This document shows positions 15,435-26,100 of a stretch of DNA of 42,216 bases, in pieces. Position numbers and translations under genes: made by a program. Position 1 is the first letter of the stretch; each line of letters begins with the position of its first letter. The notes under the pieces were generated by a model that was not told the origin of the DNA, did not search any database, and saw only the letters and a program-made list of their open reading frames with translations. This DNA is from a virus, in IMG/VR virus record IMGVR_UViG_3300024520_000165, positions 1 through 42,216 of that record; one strand, given 5' to 3'.

Positions 15435-18400
15435 TGCCGAAGATCCCCGCCGACATCGGCCTGCCGCCCCTCCAACCTGGCACTGACCCCACAGTCAGCC
15501 CGTCCCGCTCCATCATCCGGTCGACCGCCAACACGCTCTCGACCACCGACGAGCTGATCCAGAACGAGAAGGACGAGGCGGACCGGCTGGGCTTCCTCAA
15601 CTCCATGAGCGCGCTCGAGCGCGAAGTCGGCGAGTTCATGGACGGCCGGCAGAACGACCTCAAGGCGCGCGGCAACGCGGCCGCCTTCGAGGAGACGTTC
15701 AAGAAGCACCCCGACGCGGTAGTGCGTGGCATCCCGTTCTCCCGGCGCGCGCAGCAGCAGGGCAACCTCAAGGCACGCGCCACCCTGAACCTCGCCCGCT
15801 CCAAGATGAACCGACTCGACTTCGAGCGGAACCGCCTCGATGCCATAACGACGGCCACGACGTGGATCGACTCCTCGTCCCAGCTTGCCGCCCGCTCCGG
15901 GCTGGAGCTTGAGGAGTACGAGGCCCAGGTCGACGACGAGCTCCTCAAGGGCTCCGACACCCGCACCTACGACAAGAACGACGAGATGGTGCTGAAGCGG
16001 CTCGCGCTGGGGAAGTACGAGCACTCCGTCCTCACCCTCATGGATCAGCAGGGCCTGTACGGGCCGATGGAGCAGCGCCTCAAGACCACCTTCACCCACA
16101 TGGATCCGCAGGTGGCCGCCAACTGGCGCGCGAAGGCGCTCGCTGGCAAGCAGCGTGTGGCCGAAGCCGACGGCACGCAGCAGATCGTCACGCAAGCCGA
16201 GGCGACCTCTGGCAATGCGTTCGGCGACCCCATCCTGCGCCCTGAAACACGCCGCCGGCTCGCCACCAACGCCTTCACGGCCCGCAGCGCGATCGCCATG
16301 AAGTCCCTCGTCAACGGCCTGCGCCACCTCGAGAGCGGCCAGAGGCTGGAGAAGCAGGAGGTGCTCGACCGCGCCGAGCTGGACCCCGACGTCACCGCCG
16401 AGGGGTTGGAGATCCTCTACGGGATCGCCAACGCAGAGGGTGAAGCCGAACGGATCCGCCGCATCCGTGCCGCAGATACAGGGGCCGACGCTGCGCTCTA
16501 CGAAGACAAAGAGCTTCAGGATGAGCTGATGTCCATCTCGGTCCTCAACCTCGCCAAGTACAACAAGGCGCTCGCAGAAGGGCGACCCGATGCCGCCCGC
16601 GAGCTGGGCCACGTCAGCGAGCCCTGGGTCGACATCGCAGTGCGGACCCACACGCTCCGCCCCGAGCAGGGCGCGCGCCTCCTGAACCTCCTCACTCCGC
16701 CCAAGAGGCGGGAGCCCACAGCCTCCGAGCTGGCCCTCCAGCGCCGTGTGGGACTCATCCGAGCCGGCCAGGAGTTGAACCCCACCAACCCGCTCGACAA
16801 GAAAGCCGGCGAGCTGTTCTACCGCGAGCGCATGATCGAGTTCCTCCACGGCGACGTGGCGCTGTTCAACTCGGGCCAGGAGGATCCGAAGCTCAAGTTC
16901 GAGGTGGGCCGCTTCATCTTCAACGAGCACGGCTACATGCCCGACGACGTGGTTGCAGCCATCGTGGGCCTGTCGAAGAGCAAGGACGCGCAGGACCAGA
17001 TCGAAGCCGGCGAGATGTTCTCCTACTTCCGCAACGCCAACCGATCCGGCTACTCGGATGGACCGTTCCTCGCCAAAGGCGCAACGGTCAAAGAGCTGTC
17101 CCTCCTCAAGTCGCAGGCGGCAGCCGCCCTCAACCGGCCCGCAGACCAGCGCCGTGCAGCAGATCTGGCGCTCGCGCAGTCCAACCAGTTCACGCTGGAA
17201 CAGCCCGAGCTGGGTCAGCGGATCGCCACGAACGTGAAGCTGGGCCTCAGCCAGCCCACCATCCTCGCCAGTGGCGAGAAGGCCATCATGGTGGGGGAGC
17301 AGCGCTTCCCCGTCCCCGACGACGTAGAGCCGCAGGGCTTCATCAAGCTCTTCCACAACCGCATCGGCAAGCGCATGGATGCCTCCAGCGAGGCCGACGA
17401 CCCGAAGGCCCTCACCCTGCTGGAGTGGATCGACGACAACCTGATCCGCACCGGCGACATCGACGTCCTCGTGGACCGAGGCCACGACGACCTCGACGCC
17501 TTCGTCGTGGATCTGCGCGAGCACATGCGGAACGGGATCCGGGTCCACGGCGACGAGACGACGGCAGCCGACAACGCCATCCACGACCTCCTGCTCTCGG
17601 GTAAGTACCAGCTCGAGACAGTCTTCTCGGCCCCCGGCAAGCCGCGCTTCACGAAGTTCGCCACCCGGGGCACCTACAGCGACTTCCAGCTCAAGTATCA
17701 GGAGTCCATCCCGCTGCGGAAGTGGGCCTGGGAGGACATGAACTCCGTCATCATGCCCGGCTACGCCCGACTCTTCACCGAGCCCCACTTCCTGGCCCAG
17801 ATCACCTCCAAGGGGATCGAGCTGGAGGCGCGCGAGCCCGGCTACGACAAGCAGGTCGCAGACTTCATCTCCAAAGACCCGGATGGTGGCTTCGTCGCAG
17901 ACCTCCAGGCGTGGGTCTACGCCGGCATGGACCTGGGCGACCCAGACGTGCGCGAGAACCTCGCCGCCATGACGATGATGAGTATCGACATGGCCGACTG
18001 GACGACAGGAGAGGGCCCGCAGCAGGCGTGGCACTTCATCGCCGGCCAGACGATCCAGATGCTGGAGCGCAACGATATGTTGGTGAGCGCAGAGCTGCGC
18101 TCATACTGGCAAGACGGCCAGGGGAAGGACATCACGCAATTCCACGGTGCCCGGGACGCGCTCCGCACCGCGCGTGCCAACCTCGAAGCCCGAGGGCGCT
18201 GGCCCGTGCAGTGGAAGCCCGTCCCCACACAGCAGCCCGGCCAGCCCTACGTCTACCACCCCGTCTTCCAGAGCCAGTCGATGCCCGGCAACGCGCCGAT
18301 CGAGTGGCTGGAGGAGATGCGGTTCGACCAGACCGACCAGCGCTGGAAGGGGACCGGCCAGCCTCTCGGCTTCGAGCTGGATCCGATGGGCTCCACCTCG

Positions 18401-18823
18401 GTGCGACGTGCGATAGCGATGGACCAACGGTTCTTCCTCTCCGAGCAGGCGGAAGCCAAGGGGTTCTACGACGGCCGCCACACCCGCATGGCGGACCGCT
18501 TCGCCAAGTTCCCCGGCCTCTCCACAGAGGCCCGGGAGGATCCGGCGCTGCGGAAGTTCCTCGCCCGCGACCTGGCGAACAAGACGCGGAACGTGGAGGC
18601 CCGGGACCACGGCGACCCGGGGGACGACGACGACCTGACACTCCTCGAACGCGGCTATCTGCGCCAGATCGACGCCCACCTCGTCACCACGACCGAGATC
18701 CCGCAGGACCAGACGCAGGAGACGATCGACCGGATGTCGGGCTACTACAACGCGATGGGTCGCTGGGTCCGAGACACAGCAGACCGGATCACGGGCGGCG
18801 ATCTCCCGCGCGAGCTCCAGTAA
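15434..18823 (+). CDS. Internal virion protein C (gp15-like ejection protein)
   Basis: A 1,129-residue, almost wholly helical and charged protein. The position between the gp14-like and gp16-like genes fits T7 gp15, which lines the periplasmic ejection tunnel; it is longer than T7 gp15 (747 residues). No enzymatic motif is visible. The ATG overlaps the previous stop by one base, and its own stop overlaps the next ATG (TAATG). Antisense frames of up to 897 codons exist here but are GC-driven shadows. Confidence 0.82.
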   Translation: MPKIPADIGLPPLQPGTDPTVSPSRSIIRSTANTLSTTDELIQNEKDEADRLGFLNSMSALEREVGEFMDGRQNDLKARGNAAAFEETFKKHPDAVVRGIPFSRRAQQQGNLKARATLNLARSKMNRLDFERNRLDAITTATTWIDSSSQLAARSGLELEEYEAQVDDELLKGSDTRTYDKNDEMVLKRLALGKYEHSVLTLMDQQGLYGPMEQRLKTTFTHMDPQVAANWRAKALAGKQRVAEADGTQQIVTQAEATSGNAFGDPILRPETRRRLATNAFTARSAIAMKSLVNGLRHLESGQRLEKQEVLDRAELDPDVTAEGLEILYGIANAEGEAERIRRIRAADTGADAALYEDKELQDELMSISVLNLAKYNKALAEGRPDAARELGHVSEPWVDIAVRTHTLRPEQGARLLNLLTPPKRREPTASELALQRRVGLIRAGQELNPTNPLDKKAGELFYRERMIEFLHGDVALFNSGQEDPKLKFEVGRFIFNEHGYMPDDVVAAIVGLSKSKDAQDQIEAGEMFSYFRNANRSGYSDGPFLAKGATVKELSLLKSQAAAALNRPADQRRAADLALAQSNQFTLEQPELGQRIATNVKLGLSQPTILASGEKAIMVGEQRFPVPDDVEPQGFIKLFHNRIGKRMDASSEADDPKALTLLEWIDDNLIRTGDIDVLVDRGHDDLDAFVVDLREHMRNGIRVHGDETTAADNAIHDLLLSGKYQLETVFSAPGKPRFTKFATRGTYSDFQLKYQESIPLRKWAWEDMNSVIMPGYARLFTEPHFLAQITSKGIELEAREPGYDKQVADFISKDPDGGFVADLQAWVYAGMDLGDPDVRENLAAMTMMSIDMADWTTGEGPQQAWHFIAGQTIQMLERNDMLVSAELRSYWQDGQGKDITQFHGARDALRTARANLEARGRWPVQWKPVPTQQPGQPYVYHPVFQSQSMPGNAPIEWLEEMRFDQTDQRWKGTGQPLGFELDPMGSTSVRRAIAMDQRFFLSEQAEAKGFYDGRHTRMADRFAKFPGLSTEAREDPALRKFLARDLANKTRNVEARDHGDPGDDDDLTLLERGYLRQIDAHLVTTTEIPQDQTQETIDRMSGYYNAMGRWVRDTADRITGGDLPRELQ

Positions 18824-21800
18824 TGCCGATCGTACGCTCCGCCACGCGGCCCTTCGACGTGGACCCCGCCGGCCACGCCCAGACCCCGATGCCCGCCTAC
18901 CAGCCGGGCGCAGGAGCGCGGGCGCTGCGGGGCGCGCTCCGCCGCGAGATGGTGGGCGGCAACCTGCCCGACCTCCTGCGCGTCCGGGTCGCCCAGCTCG
19001 ACGCAGAGCTGATGGGAGAGGCGGGCTTCGACCCCTACGAGAGCGGCTTCTTCGAGCAGAACCCGCACATGATCGACCACCAGCAGGCCCTGTTCGACGT
19101 GCAGAGCGAGCGCCACGCGGACGCCATCTCGGCCAAGGTGCGACGCGAGCTGGAGGACGAGAAGGCGATCCGCGACGGCGGGGTGCCCGGGATGCTGTTC
19201 GCCTTCGGGGCCGGGGTGCTGTCCCCGGAGAACGCCATCCCGATCGGCGTCGTGCTGGCGCGCGCGCGCGGCTTCGCCTCCACGGTGCGCCGGGCTGGCC
19301 TCGCAGGCGGCCTGGGTGCCACGGCGGGCGAGCTGCCCCTCCAGGCCACGCAGGAAACCCGCACCGCGCTGGAGTCTGGTGCCAACGTCGCAGGCTCCGT
19401 GATCCTGGGCGGCTTCCTGGGCGGAGCGGTGGGGGCGCTCAACAAGACCGGCCGCGCCCTCATCAGCCGCCAGCTCGATCTGGCCGGCAAGGAGATGAAG
19501 TCCGACCTCGCCAACTTCACGGAGTCGGGGAAGGCGTACGTCACGGAGTTGGACGTCAGGGGCCGCGCACGAGCCGCTGAGCGGCGTCTGAGGGGCCTCG
19601 TCACTGAGGAGCGTGTGACGGCAGCCTCCGCCCGGGTACGCGAAGCACGCGCCCATGCAGAGAGCCTCGCTCAAACGGCACGAGCGCGCGTTACAGACGG
19701 GATCGCGCAGGCCAAGAAGGCCGCCGTCGAGGGGCGCGAAGCAGCGCGCGCGGCAGCGGAGGAAAGGACGCAGATCGAGCCCGAAACTGCGACTACTCGT
19801 ACGCGGGCGGAACCGCCGGAACCTGCTACGCGCGATCTGATCGCCCAGGAGGCCGACGAGGCTTCGATCGAGGGCATCGCCCCGGAAAGGCCCACCTCTG
19901 CCGAGCTGGCAGAGCGCCCCGCTTCCGAGATCATCGAGCAACTCGAGACAGAAGCCCCGATCGCGCCCCGGCAGCGCATCCTCAACGAGATCCTCAAGGG
20001 CAACGCCGAGGTGATGGAGGCCGCCGGCCTCACCGCCAAGCAGATCCAGGGCATCCAGGCCCGGCTCGCGCAGGGACCGATCGACTCCGTTGACGACCTG
20101 CTCGACGTGAAGGGGATCGGCCCCAAGACGCTGGAGAAGCTCGACACCTTCGCAGCGCGGCCCCTCAAGGACGTGCCGGACGAGGTGCTGCTGGGAGACC
20201 CCGAGGGTCTGACCCCCCTCACCGAGCAGCTCCCCCTCGACGGCGACGCATTCCAGCTCGAGGTGGGCCTGCGCCAGACGGAAGCAGCCGAGCGCGTCAC
20301 CCAAGCGATCGACGAGTCCATCGAAGCGCAGTCGGCCCACATCGAGCAGCTCGACACCGAGGCCAAGAAGACCGAGACGAAGCTCAAGCGCGCCCGCAAG
20401 AAGAAGGAGAAGGCCGAGGAGGTGGCGGCCCAGGAGCGCGGCAAGGGAGAGGCAGAGGCCGAGCCCGCCGAGGAAGCCCTGTTCAACGCCGAAGACGAGG
20501 TGCTCTCCTACGAGCAGGAGATGGAGGTGATCCGCCGGGAGCGCAACCGCTTCAAGCTCACCCGTGGCCTCGGCATGTCGATGCGGCGCAAGATCGTGAT
20601 GGAGCCCGGCCCCACCTCGCCCGCCTCCACCGGCCCGCCCCTGCTCCCTGATCTCCGCGCGGCCCAGCGCGCCCCCACGAAGGTCAGCGCCGTAGAGCGC
20701 CCGGTGGGTGCCCGCGCGCCGATGGAGCGCCCGCGTGCGCCCGGCGACCCGCTCCCCGTCACCGTCTCGCGCCCCCTCGTAGGCGACGCGGACGAGATGA
20801 AGCGCCTCAAGCGGCTGGGCATCACGGAGTTCCAGTCCGAGTTCCCCGCGATCCGCACCCTGCGCCAGGAGCAGGCCCATCAAGTGCAGCGTGCCGCGAC
20901 CGAGCAAGCGGCCCGCGAGGCCACGTCCCGCCAGATGGAACCCACCAGCGGCCAGGACAGGCTGGGCACCCTGGACGAGCAGCGCGCCGACCTCGTCTTC
21001 AGGGGGGAGGATCCGGCCCGCACGATCGGGAGGCAGCGCTTCGAGGAAGCGATGCAGCGCGACATGGAGCTGATGGACTACATCGAGGACGCGATCGAGA
21101 CGACCTCCGATCCCGACCAGCTCCGCGAGCTCTTCGAGGCCCGCGAGAGCGCTCTCTCTCGCTTCACCCAGAACGAGTCCATCTACGCCGAGCGGTTCGC
21201 AGACGTCCGCCGCACCGTCGAGGTGGCAAAGCGGGAGTCTCGGACGGCCATCAAGAAGCGGATCGACGCCCGACGCGACTACCTCCTACAGGAGCTGAAG
21301 AACGAGAAGGCCCGCTACCACAAGCCGGCCGGGGCACCCGAAACGAACCCCCTGATCGCCAAGCTCGAGCGCGAGCTGATGGTGTTGGAGGCCCACGACC
21401 GCCCCGCGCAGGGAGCCGTGGTGATCCGGGGTCTCGGAGTCGCGGTGGGGGAGCTGGACGACATCCACCTCACCGAAGCCAAGCGGGTGCTGTTCGAGGA
21501 TCGCGCGCTCGACAAGCTCTCCGACCTCTACCAGCGCCGCATCGGAGGCGACCCCACGGCCCGCGCCGAGCTGCCCGCCGACAACGCCATGTACCACCGT
21601 GAGCTGGAGATCATGGAGCGACTCGCGGAGGTGAACGACGAGATGAACGTCGCCACCGGCCAGCGCTACCACGACCTCAACGCCGAGCGCGACGGACTCC
21701 TCCGGGCCCAGCAGGATCCCGACCTCGGGCTCTCCGAATACGAGGTGGTGGCGTACACGGACATGATGGAGCAGGCCACGGAGCGGTTCGGCGACGTGGA

Positions 21801-24447
21801 GCAGGGCCGGCTACGCAACCGCAAGGGCTCGCTGATCGACCGCGACGAGCTGACGATCGAGGAGCTCCAGAACATCAGCGCCGGCCTCGAGGACGTCGAT
21901 GCCGAGGACATCGCCGAGCTGCTCGACGACCTCGACGGCCCCGTCGCAGGCGGCATGGCGGTGGAGGACGTGATCCCAACGGGCGTGTCGGTGATGCGCG
22001 ACAAGATCACCCGCATCCTGGGCCTCCCCGACCGCCTCGTGCGGAAGCTGCTCCGCTTCAACCCCATCCTCCGCATGTCGCTCTCCGATCTGGACTCCAA
22101 CCGCATGATGATCCAGCTCTTGACCGATACCGGACTCGACTGGCAGCGGTTCGGGAAGGGCTACTCGTCCTTCGAGAGCGTGTTCGACCGGGTCCAGCGG
22201 CGGTGGGGCTCCAAGGAGTTCGAGATCCTCAAGAGCATCCCAGACTTCTACTTCGAGGACTTGGCCGCGCTCCGTGGCATAGACCCGGAGACCCTCAAAG
22301 GCTTCATCACCCGCAAGTCGATCCTCGCCGGAGAGGCTGCGGGACAGAAGCTGGGCATCACCAAGGCATCCGTGACCGAATGGTACCGGGGCGTCACCCG
22401 CGCGGTGCGGAACAACGGGATCGACGTCAACTCCAAGCGCAGGGTCGGGATCGAGAAGGCCGCCAAGGCGGTGAAGGAGCTGTTCGACGAGAGCCTGACC
22501 GAGATGGTGAACCTCAAGATGCTGCCCGTCGACCTGCGCGAGCAGTACACGGGCGGCTACATGACGCGCGTCTGGAACATCAACAAGCTGATGGAAAACC
22601 AAGAGGAGTGGATGAACATCGTTGCCGGCAAGCTCCAGATCGACGAAGGCATCACGCTCGACGAGGCTGACGGGATCGCGGCTCGCATGTTTGACTCCAT
22701 CACGGCCGGCCCCACCGGACGCCTCGACGACGTCAACTTCATGGAGCGCACCACGCGCGTGACGAAGAAGCGGCGCGTGCCTGGCACCGACAAGGAGTGG
22801 AGCGACGAGGGTTGGCTCACCGACGACATCGACGTGATCCTCCGATACTGGTTCCGCACCGTCCCGCCCGACCTCGAGCTGGCCCGCCTCGACACCATGC
22901 TGACGCCGGCGAACGTCCAGATGCGGGAGGGCTGGGCTCCTGACCCCTCCCTGCGCCGCACGCTACGCCGCGCCCGCCTCCATGCCGAAGAGCAGATCCG
23001 TACCGAGACGACGCCCGACAGCCCCGAGCGCGCCGCCATGCAACGCCAGCTTGCGCGGGCCTACGGGACACGCACCAAGCCCGGCGATCTGCCCGCGATG
23101 GTGCAGATCCTGCGCCGCACCTACGGGATCCCGAAGAACCCCAACTCCCCGCTAGTACGTGGCTCTATCGCCATGCGGAACTTCAACTACCTCGTGGACG
23201 GTGGGACATTCTGGCTCAGCTCACTGCCCGATGTGGGGCGTCCTGTCATGGTGCATGGGGTGAAGCGGGTCTACGGGACCGGCATCAAGGCACTGCTGAA
23301 GGACTGGAGCACCGTCAAGCTGAACGCACGCGAGGCCCAGATCGCCGGCACCGCTGCCGACATGGTGACGAACCGGCGCGTGCAGGAGCTCTACGACCTG
23401 GGCCTGGGGTACGGGCGGGGCTCGAGGGGGGAACGGATCCTCAAGCGGTTCGCCGACGAGTATTCGATCCTCAACGGCCTCTCGATCCACAACACCTACA
23501 TCAAGCAGTGGGAGGCCACGATCGCGGGGCAGCACATCCTCGACGACATCGAGCTGTTCACCTCCGCGCGCTTCGCCGATGGCTCGCCGGGCACCTCCGA
23601 GGCCATGAGGGGTGCGGAACGCCGGCTCGCCAAGCTGGGGATCGACCTCCATGTGGCGCAGCGGATCTGGGGTGAAGTCAAAGACAACCCCGTCCCCAAC
23701 GGCATCCTCCGTGAGATCCGCTCCGAAGACTGGACCGACACCTACGCACAGGGGCTGTTCCGCACTGCGCTGCGCCGCACCATCGACAGCACGATCAACA
23801 CCCCGCACCCGGGCGTGCGGCCGCTCATCTACTCGCGCGAAATGGGCAAGTTCATCATGCAGTACAAGAGCTTCGGCTTCGCCTCTGCGATGCAGACCGC
23901 GATCCCCGGGATGCAACAGCCGAGCTGGGCGTGGCTCCACGGGGCCGCGATCGCCACCGGGTTTGGGATGATCTCCGTCTACCTCAAGAGCCAGGCCGGT
24001 GGCTGGGACGTGCCCGGCCCGGACGACATCAGTTGGTGGATCCGCAACGGCATCGACGCGAGTGGAGTGGCGGGCATCTTCGGCGACGTCCACAACACGC
24101 TGGGCTATGCGACACGCGGCGAGTCCACGATCGGCGCGGCCCTTACCGGCCAGATCGACCCCGCCTACCGCTACACGTCGAGAGGCCCGCTGGGCTCCCT
24201 CCTCGGCCCCAGCGTCTCCACCCTCACCGACATCGGACGTGTCGGCGCAGGGCTGGCCTCCGTGGCTCGAGGTGAGCAGCCGCCCACGCGCGCCTACAAC
24301 GCCGCCAAGCGCATGGTGCCCACCAACAACCACATCCTGGTGAACGCTGGCGTCTGGCAGCCGGCCTTCAAAGAGGCGGAGCGCTATGTGCGCCGCGAGT
24401 TCGTGGATCAGCTCAGCACCACGCGCGGTGTGCCCAGGCCCCGCTAG
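18823..24447 (+). CDS. Giant internal virion protein D (gp16-like ejection protein)
   Basis: A 1,874-residue protein. Residues about 120-165 are hydrophobic. Residues 423-441 form a helix-hairpin-helix (DDLLDVKGIGPKTLEKL). Residues about 500-575 are a Lys/Glu-rich coiled coil. The C-terminal third (YSREMGKFIMQYKSFGFASA, a membrane-like segment, then RYTSRGPLGSLLGPS and NHILVNAGVWQPAFKEAERY) matches gp16-type proteins of T7-like phages. T7 gp16 (1,318 residues) starts with a lytic transglycosylase; no such domain or catalytic Glu motif is apparent here. It probably forms the inner-membrane part of the ejection channel. Confidence 0.85.
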   Translation: MPIVRSATRPFDVDPAGHAQTPMPAYQPGAGARALRGALRREMVGGNLPDLLRVRVAQLDAELMGEAGFDPYESGFFEQNPHMIDHQQALFDVQSERHADAISAKVRRELEDEKAIRDGGVPGMLFAFGAGVLSPENAIPIGVVLARARGFASTVRRAGLAGGLGATAGELPLQATQETRTALESGANVAGSVILGGFLGGAVGALNKTGRALISRQLDLAGKEMKSDLANFTESGKAYVTELDVRGRARAAERRLRGLVTEERVTAASARVREARAHAESLAQTARARVTDGIAQAKKAAVEGREAARAAAEERTQIEPETATTRTRAEPPEPATRDLIAQEADEASIEGIAPERPTSAELAERPASEIIEQLETEAPIAPRQRILNEILKGNAEVMEAAGLTAKQIQGIQARLAQGPIDSVDDLLDVKGIGPKTLEKLDTFAARPLKDVPDEVLLGDPEGLTPLTEQLPLDGDAFQLEVGLRQTEAAERVTQAIDESIEAQSAHIEQLDTEAKKTETKLKRARKKKEKAEEVAAQERGKGEAEAEPAEEALFNAEDEVLSYEQEMEVIRRERNRFKLTRGLGMSMRRKIVMEPGPTSPASTGPPLLPDLRAAQRAPTKVSAVERPVGARAPMERPRAPGDPLPVTVSRPLVGDADEMKRLKRLGITEFQSEFPAIRTLRQEQAHQVQRAATEQAAREATSRQMEPTSGQDRLGTLDEQRADLVFRGEDPARTIGRQRFEEAMQRDMELMDYIEDAIETTSDPDQLRELFEARESALSRFTQNESIYAERFADVRRTVEVAKRESRTAIKKRIDARRDYLLQELKNEKARYHKPAGAPETNPLIAKLERELMVLEAHDRPAQGAVVIRGLGVAVGELDDIHLTEAKRVLFEDRALDKLSDLYQRRIGGDPTARAELPADNAMYHRELEIMERLAEVNDEMNVATGQRYHDLNAERDGLLRAQQDPDLGLSEYEVVAYTDMMEQATERFGDVEQGRLRNRKGSLIDRDELTIEELQNISAGLEDVDAEDIAELLDDLDGPVAGGMAVEDVIPTGVSVMRDKITRILGLPDRLVRKLLRFNPILRMSLSDLDSNRMMIQLLTDTGLDWQRFGKGYSSFESVFDRVQRRWGSKEFEILKSIPDFYFEDLAALRGIDPETLKGFITRKSILAGEAAGQKLGITKASVTEWYRGVTRAVRNNGIDVNSKRRVGIEKAAKAVKELFDESLTEMVNLKMLPVDLREQYTGGYMTRVWNINKLMENQEEWMNIVAGKLQIDEGITLDEADGIAARMFDSITAGPTGRLDDVNFMERTTRVTKKRRVPGTDKEWSDEGWLTDDIDVILRYWFRTVPPDLELARLDTMLTPANVQMREGWAPDPSLRRTLRRARLHAEEQIRTETTPDSPERAAMQRQLARAYGTRTKPGDLPAMVQILRRTYGIPKNPNSPLVRGSIAMRNFNYLVDGGTFWLSSLPDVGRPVMVHGVKRVYGTGIKALLKDWSTVKLNAREAQIAGTAADMVTNRRVQELYDLGLGYGRGSRGERILKRFADEYSILNGLSIHNTYIKQWEATIAGQHILDDIELFTSARFADGSPGTSEAMRGAERRLAKLGIDLHVAQRIWGEVKDNPVPNGILREIRSEDWTDTYAQGLFRTALRRTIDSTINTPHPGVRPLIYSREMGKFIMQYKSFGFASAMQTAIPGMQQPSWAWLHGAAIATGFGMISVYLKSQAGGWDVPGPDDISWWIRNGIDASGVAGIFGDVHNTLGYATRGESTIGAALTGQIDPAYRYTSRGPLGSLLGPSVSTLTDIGRVGAGLASVARGEQPPTRAYNAAKRMVPTNNHILVNAGVWQPAFKEAERYVRREFVDQLSTTRGVPRPR

Positions 24448-24468
24448 TCACCTACGCTTGGAGACGCC

Positions 24469-26091
24469 ATGACGATCTCGGTCACGACAGTCAAGGAAGA
24501 GTCCGTAGGCCCCGGCACGGCTGCACCGTTCAGCCCCCTCATCGAAGGGTGGGCGGCTTCAGAGTTCGTCGTCTACGAGCGGACTGACGCGACGGGCGTG
24601 TCCGTCCTGCTGACCGATGGTGTCGAGTACACGAGCGCGATGGCGAGCCCGCTGCCTGCCCGCATCACCATCACCCCCGCTGCCTCTCGCGCCGGGACCG
24701 TGACGTGGGTGGTGTACCGGGTCACGCCCGCCACCCAGGCGCTCGACTACGTCGCACAGGGCACCTTCCCCGCCGAGAGCCACGAGCAGGGCCTCGACCG
24801 CGCGGCCGCCCGCAGCCAGGAGCACGACTTCTACCGGGACCGCTCGATGCGGCTCGACGAGAAGGACAACGACCGGGACATGGTGCTCCCGCTCGAGGCC
24901 GCTCGCGCCACCTTCTACGCCGCCTACGATGCGAACGGGCAGCCGACCGCGATCGACCCTTCAACCCTCACCCCCACTCCCGTGAGCCTCGGGGCTCCCG
25001 CCCAGACCCTCCTCCCCTACGCGACCGAGGCCCTGTGGCGCACCTTCCTCGACCTCATCGAGGACAAGGGCGACCTCGAGGTGGTGCAAGCTGGCACCGA
25101 GGCAGCACGCGCAGCCATCGGAGCGGCCGCATTCGGCAAGGGGGTGTGGGTCACGACCGACACCAACCAACTCTGGTACTGCGACGGCGTGACGTGGCAG
25201 CAGCTCGTCATCGAGCAGCTTGCCCGGTCCGCCATTGCAACCTCGATCGCAGGCCGGATCATCCTCGACACCGACCGTCTCGAGCTCGTGTACGACAACG
25301 GCGTCACAACGCCACCGATCCGCACCCTGCCCCCCAACCACCTCGATGGGCTGTCCATGTCGTGGGTCGATGCCACCAACTTCCAGCTCGAGAGCGGGAG
25401 CTGCCGATCCAACGCAGATGTGGGGCAAGGCTCGCTCGGTGCTTCCATGAGCAAGCTCCGCAACACCGCTGGTGTCTGGACCGCTGGCGCGGCTGGCAAC
25501 ATGCTCGACATCACGGCCGGTGCCACGCTCGGAACCGATACGTGGTACTGGGTCTTCGCCCTCCTCAAGCCCGATGGCACGCTGGACTGGGGGATCGACG
25601 ACAGCGCAACCGCCGCCAACCTCCTCGCTGGTGGTAGTGGCGCGACAGTGGCCGGCTTCACCACCTACCGCCGCGTCGGTATGGTGAAGACCAACGCAAC
25701 AGGGCTCGGGGAATTCGACCAGTGGAACCAGGTAGGCGATCAGTTCACATGGCAAACGCCTCTCGTCTACGACACGGGCGCGAGCGTGAGCTGGGCGGTG
25801 GGATCCAACATCGACCTAACCACCATCGCCCCCCCGTCCATGCTGTGCGACCTCGGCTGCCACGGTGGCATCACGTCCGGGCTTGGCATATTCGCCGAGA
25901 CAGTGACGATCGCTGCTCCCAGCAAGACCGTCGTCCCAGGCTACAACGTGGAGCCCGGCGCCGAGATCGCTCGGCTTCTGCTGCGAACCAACGTATCCAA
26001 CCAAATTCGCTACCGGCACAGTGATGCCACTGTCCAACGACCGTATGTCCATTGCTACGGGTGGTTCGACCCCCGAGGCAAGGATGCCTAG
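24469..26091 (+). CDS. Tail fibre / receptor-binding protein
   Basis: A 540-residue protein. Residues 1-160 follow the T7 gp17 N-terminal anchor plan: a beta-rich domain with GVSVLLTDGVEY, ITPAASRAGTVTWVVYRVTP, a DYVAQGTFPAESHEQGLDRAAARSQ block and a short coil. A linker region follows, and from about residue 290 there is a beta-rich tip domain (TWYWVFALLKPDGTLDWGID, YRRVGMVKTNATGLGEFDQ, GDQFTW) of a type seen in other podovirus fibres. GGAG lies before the ATG. It attaches at the connector-nozzle junction and binds the host. Confidence 0.88.
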   Translation: MTISVTTVKEESVGPGTAAPFSPLIEGWAASEFVVYERTDATGVSVLLTDGVEYTSAMASPLPARITITPAASRAGTVTWVVYRVTPATQALDYVAQGTFPAESHEQGLDRAAARSQEHDFYRDRSMRLDEKDNDRDMVLPLEAARATFYAAYDANGQPTAIDPSTLTPTPVSLGAPAQTLLPYATEALWRTFLDLIEDKGDLEVVQAGTEAARAAIGAAAFGKGVWVTTDTNQLWYCDGVTWQQLVIEQLARSAIATSIAGRIILDTDRLELVYDNGVTTPPIRTLPPNHLDGLSMSWVDATNFQLESGSCRSNADVGQGSLGASMSKLRNTAGVWTAGAAGNMLDITAGATLGTDTWYWVFALLKPDGTLDWGIDDSATAANLLAGGSGATVAGFTTYRRVGMVKTNATGLGEFDQWNQVGDQFTWQTPLVYDTGASVSWAVGSNIDLTTIAPPSMLCDLGCHGGITSGLGIFAETVTIAAPSKTVVPGYNVEPGAEIARLLLRTNVSNQIRYRHSDATVQRPYVHCYGWFDPRGKDA

Positions 26092-26100
26092 GAGGATCCC

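Noticed and set aside
17722-18822. Apparent 367-codon N-terminal extension of the giant ejection protein
   Set aside because: This part is only another frame of the gp15-like gene. The TAATG overlap at 18821-18825 gives a proper start at 18823.
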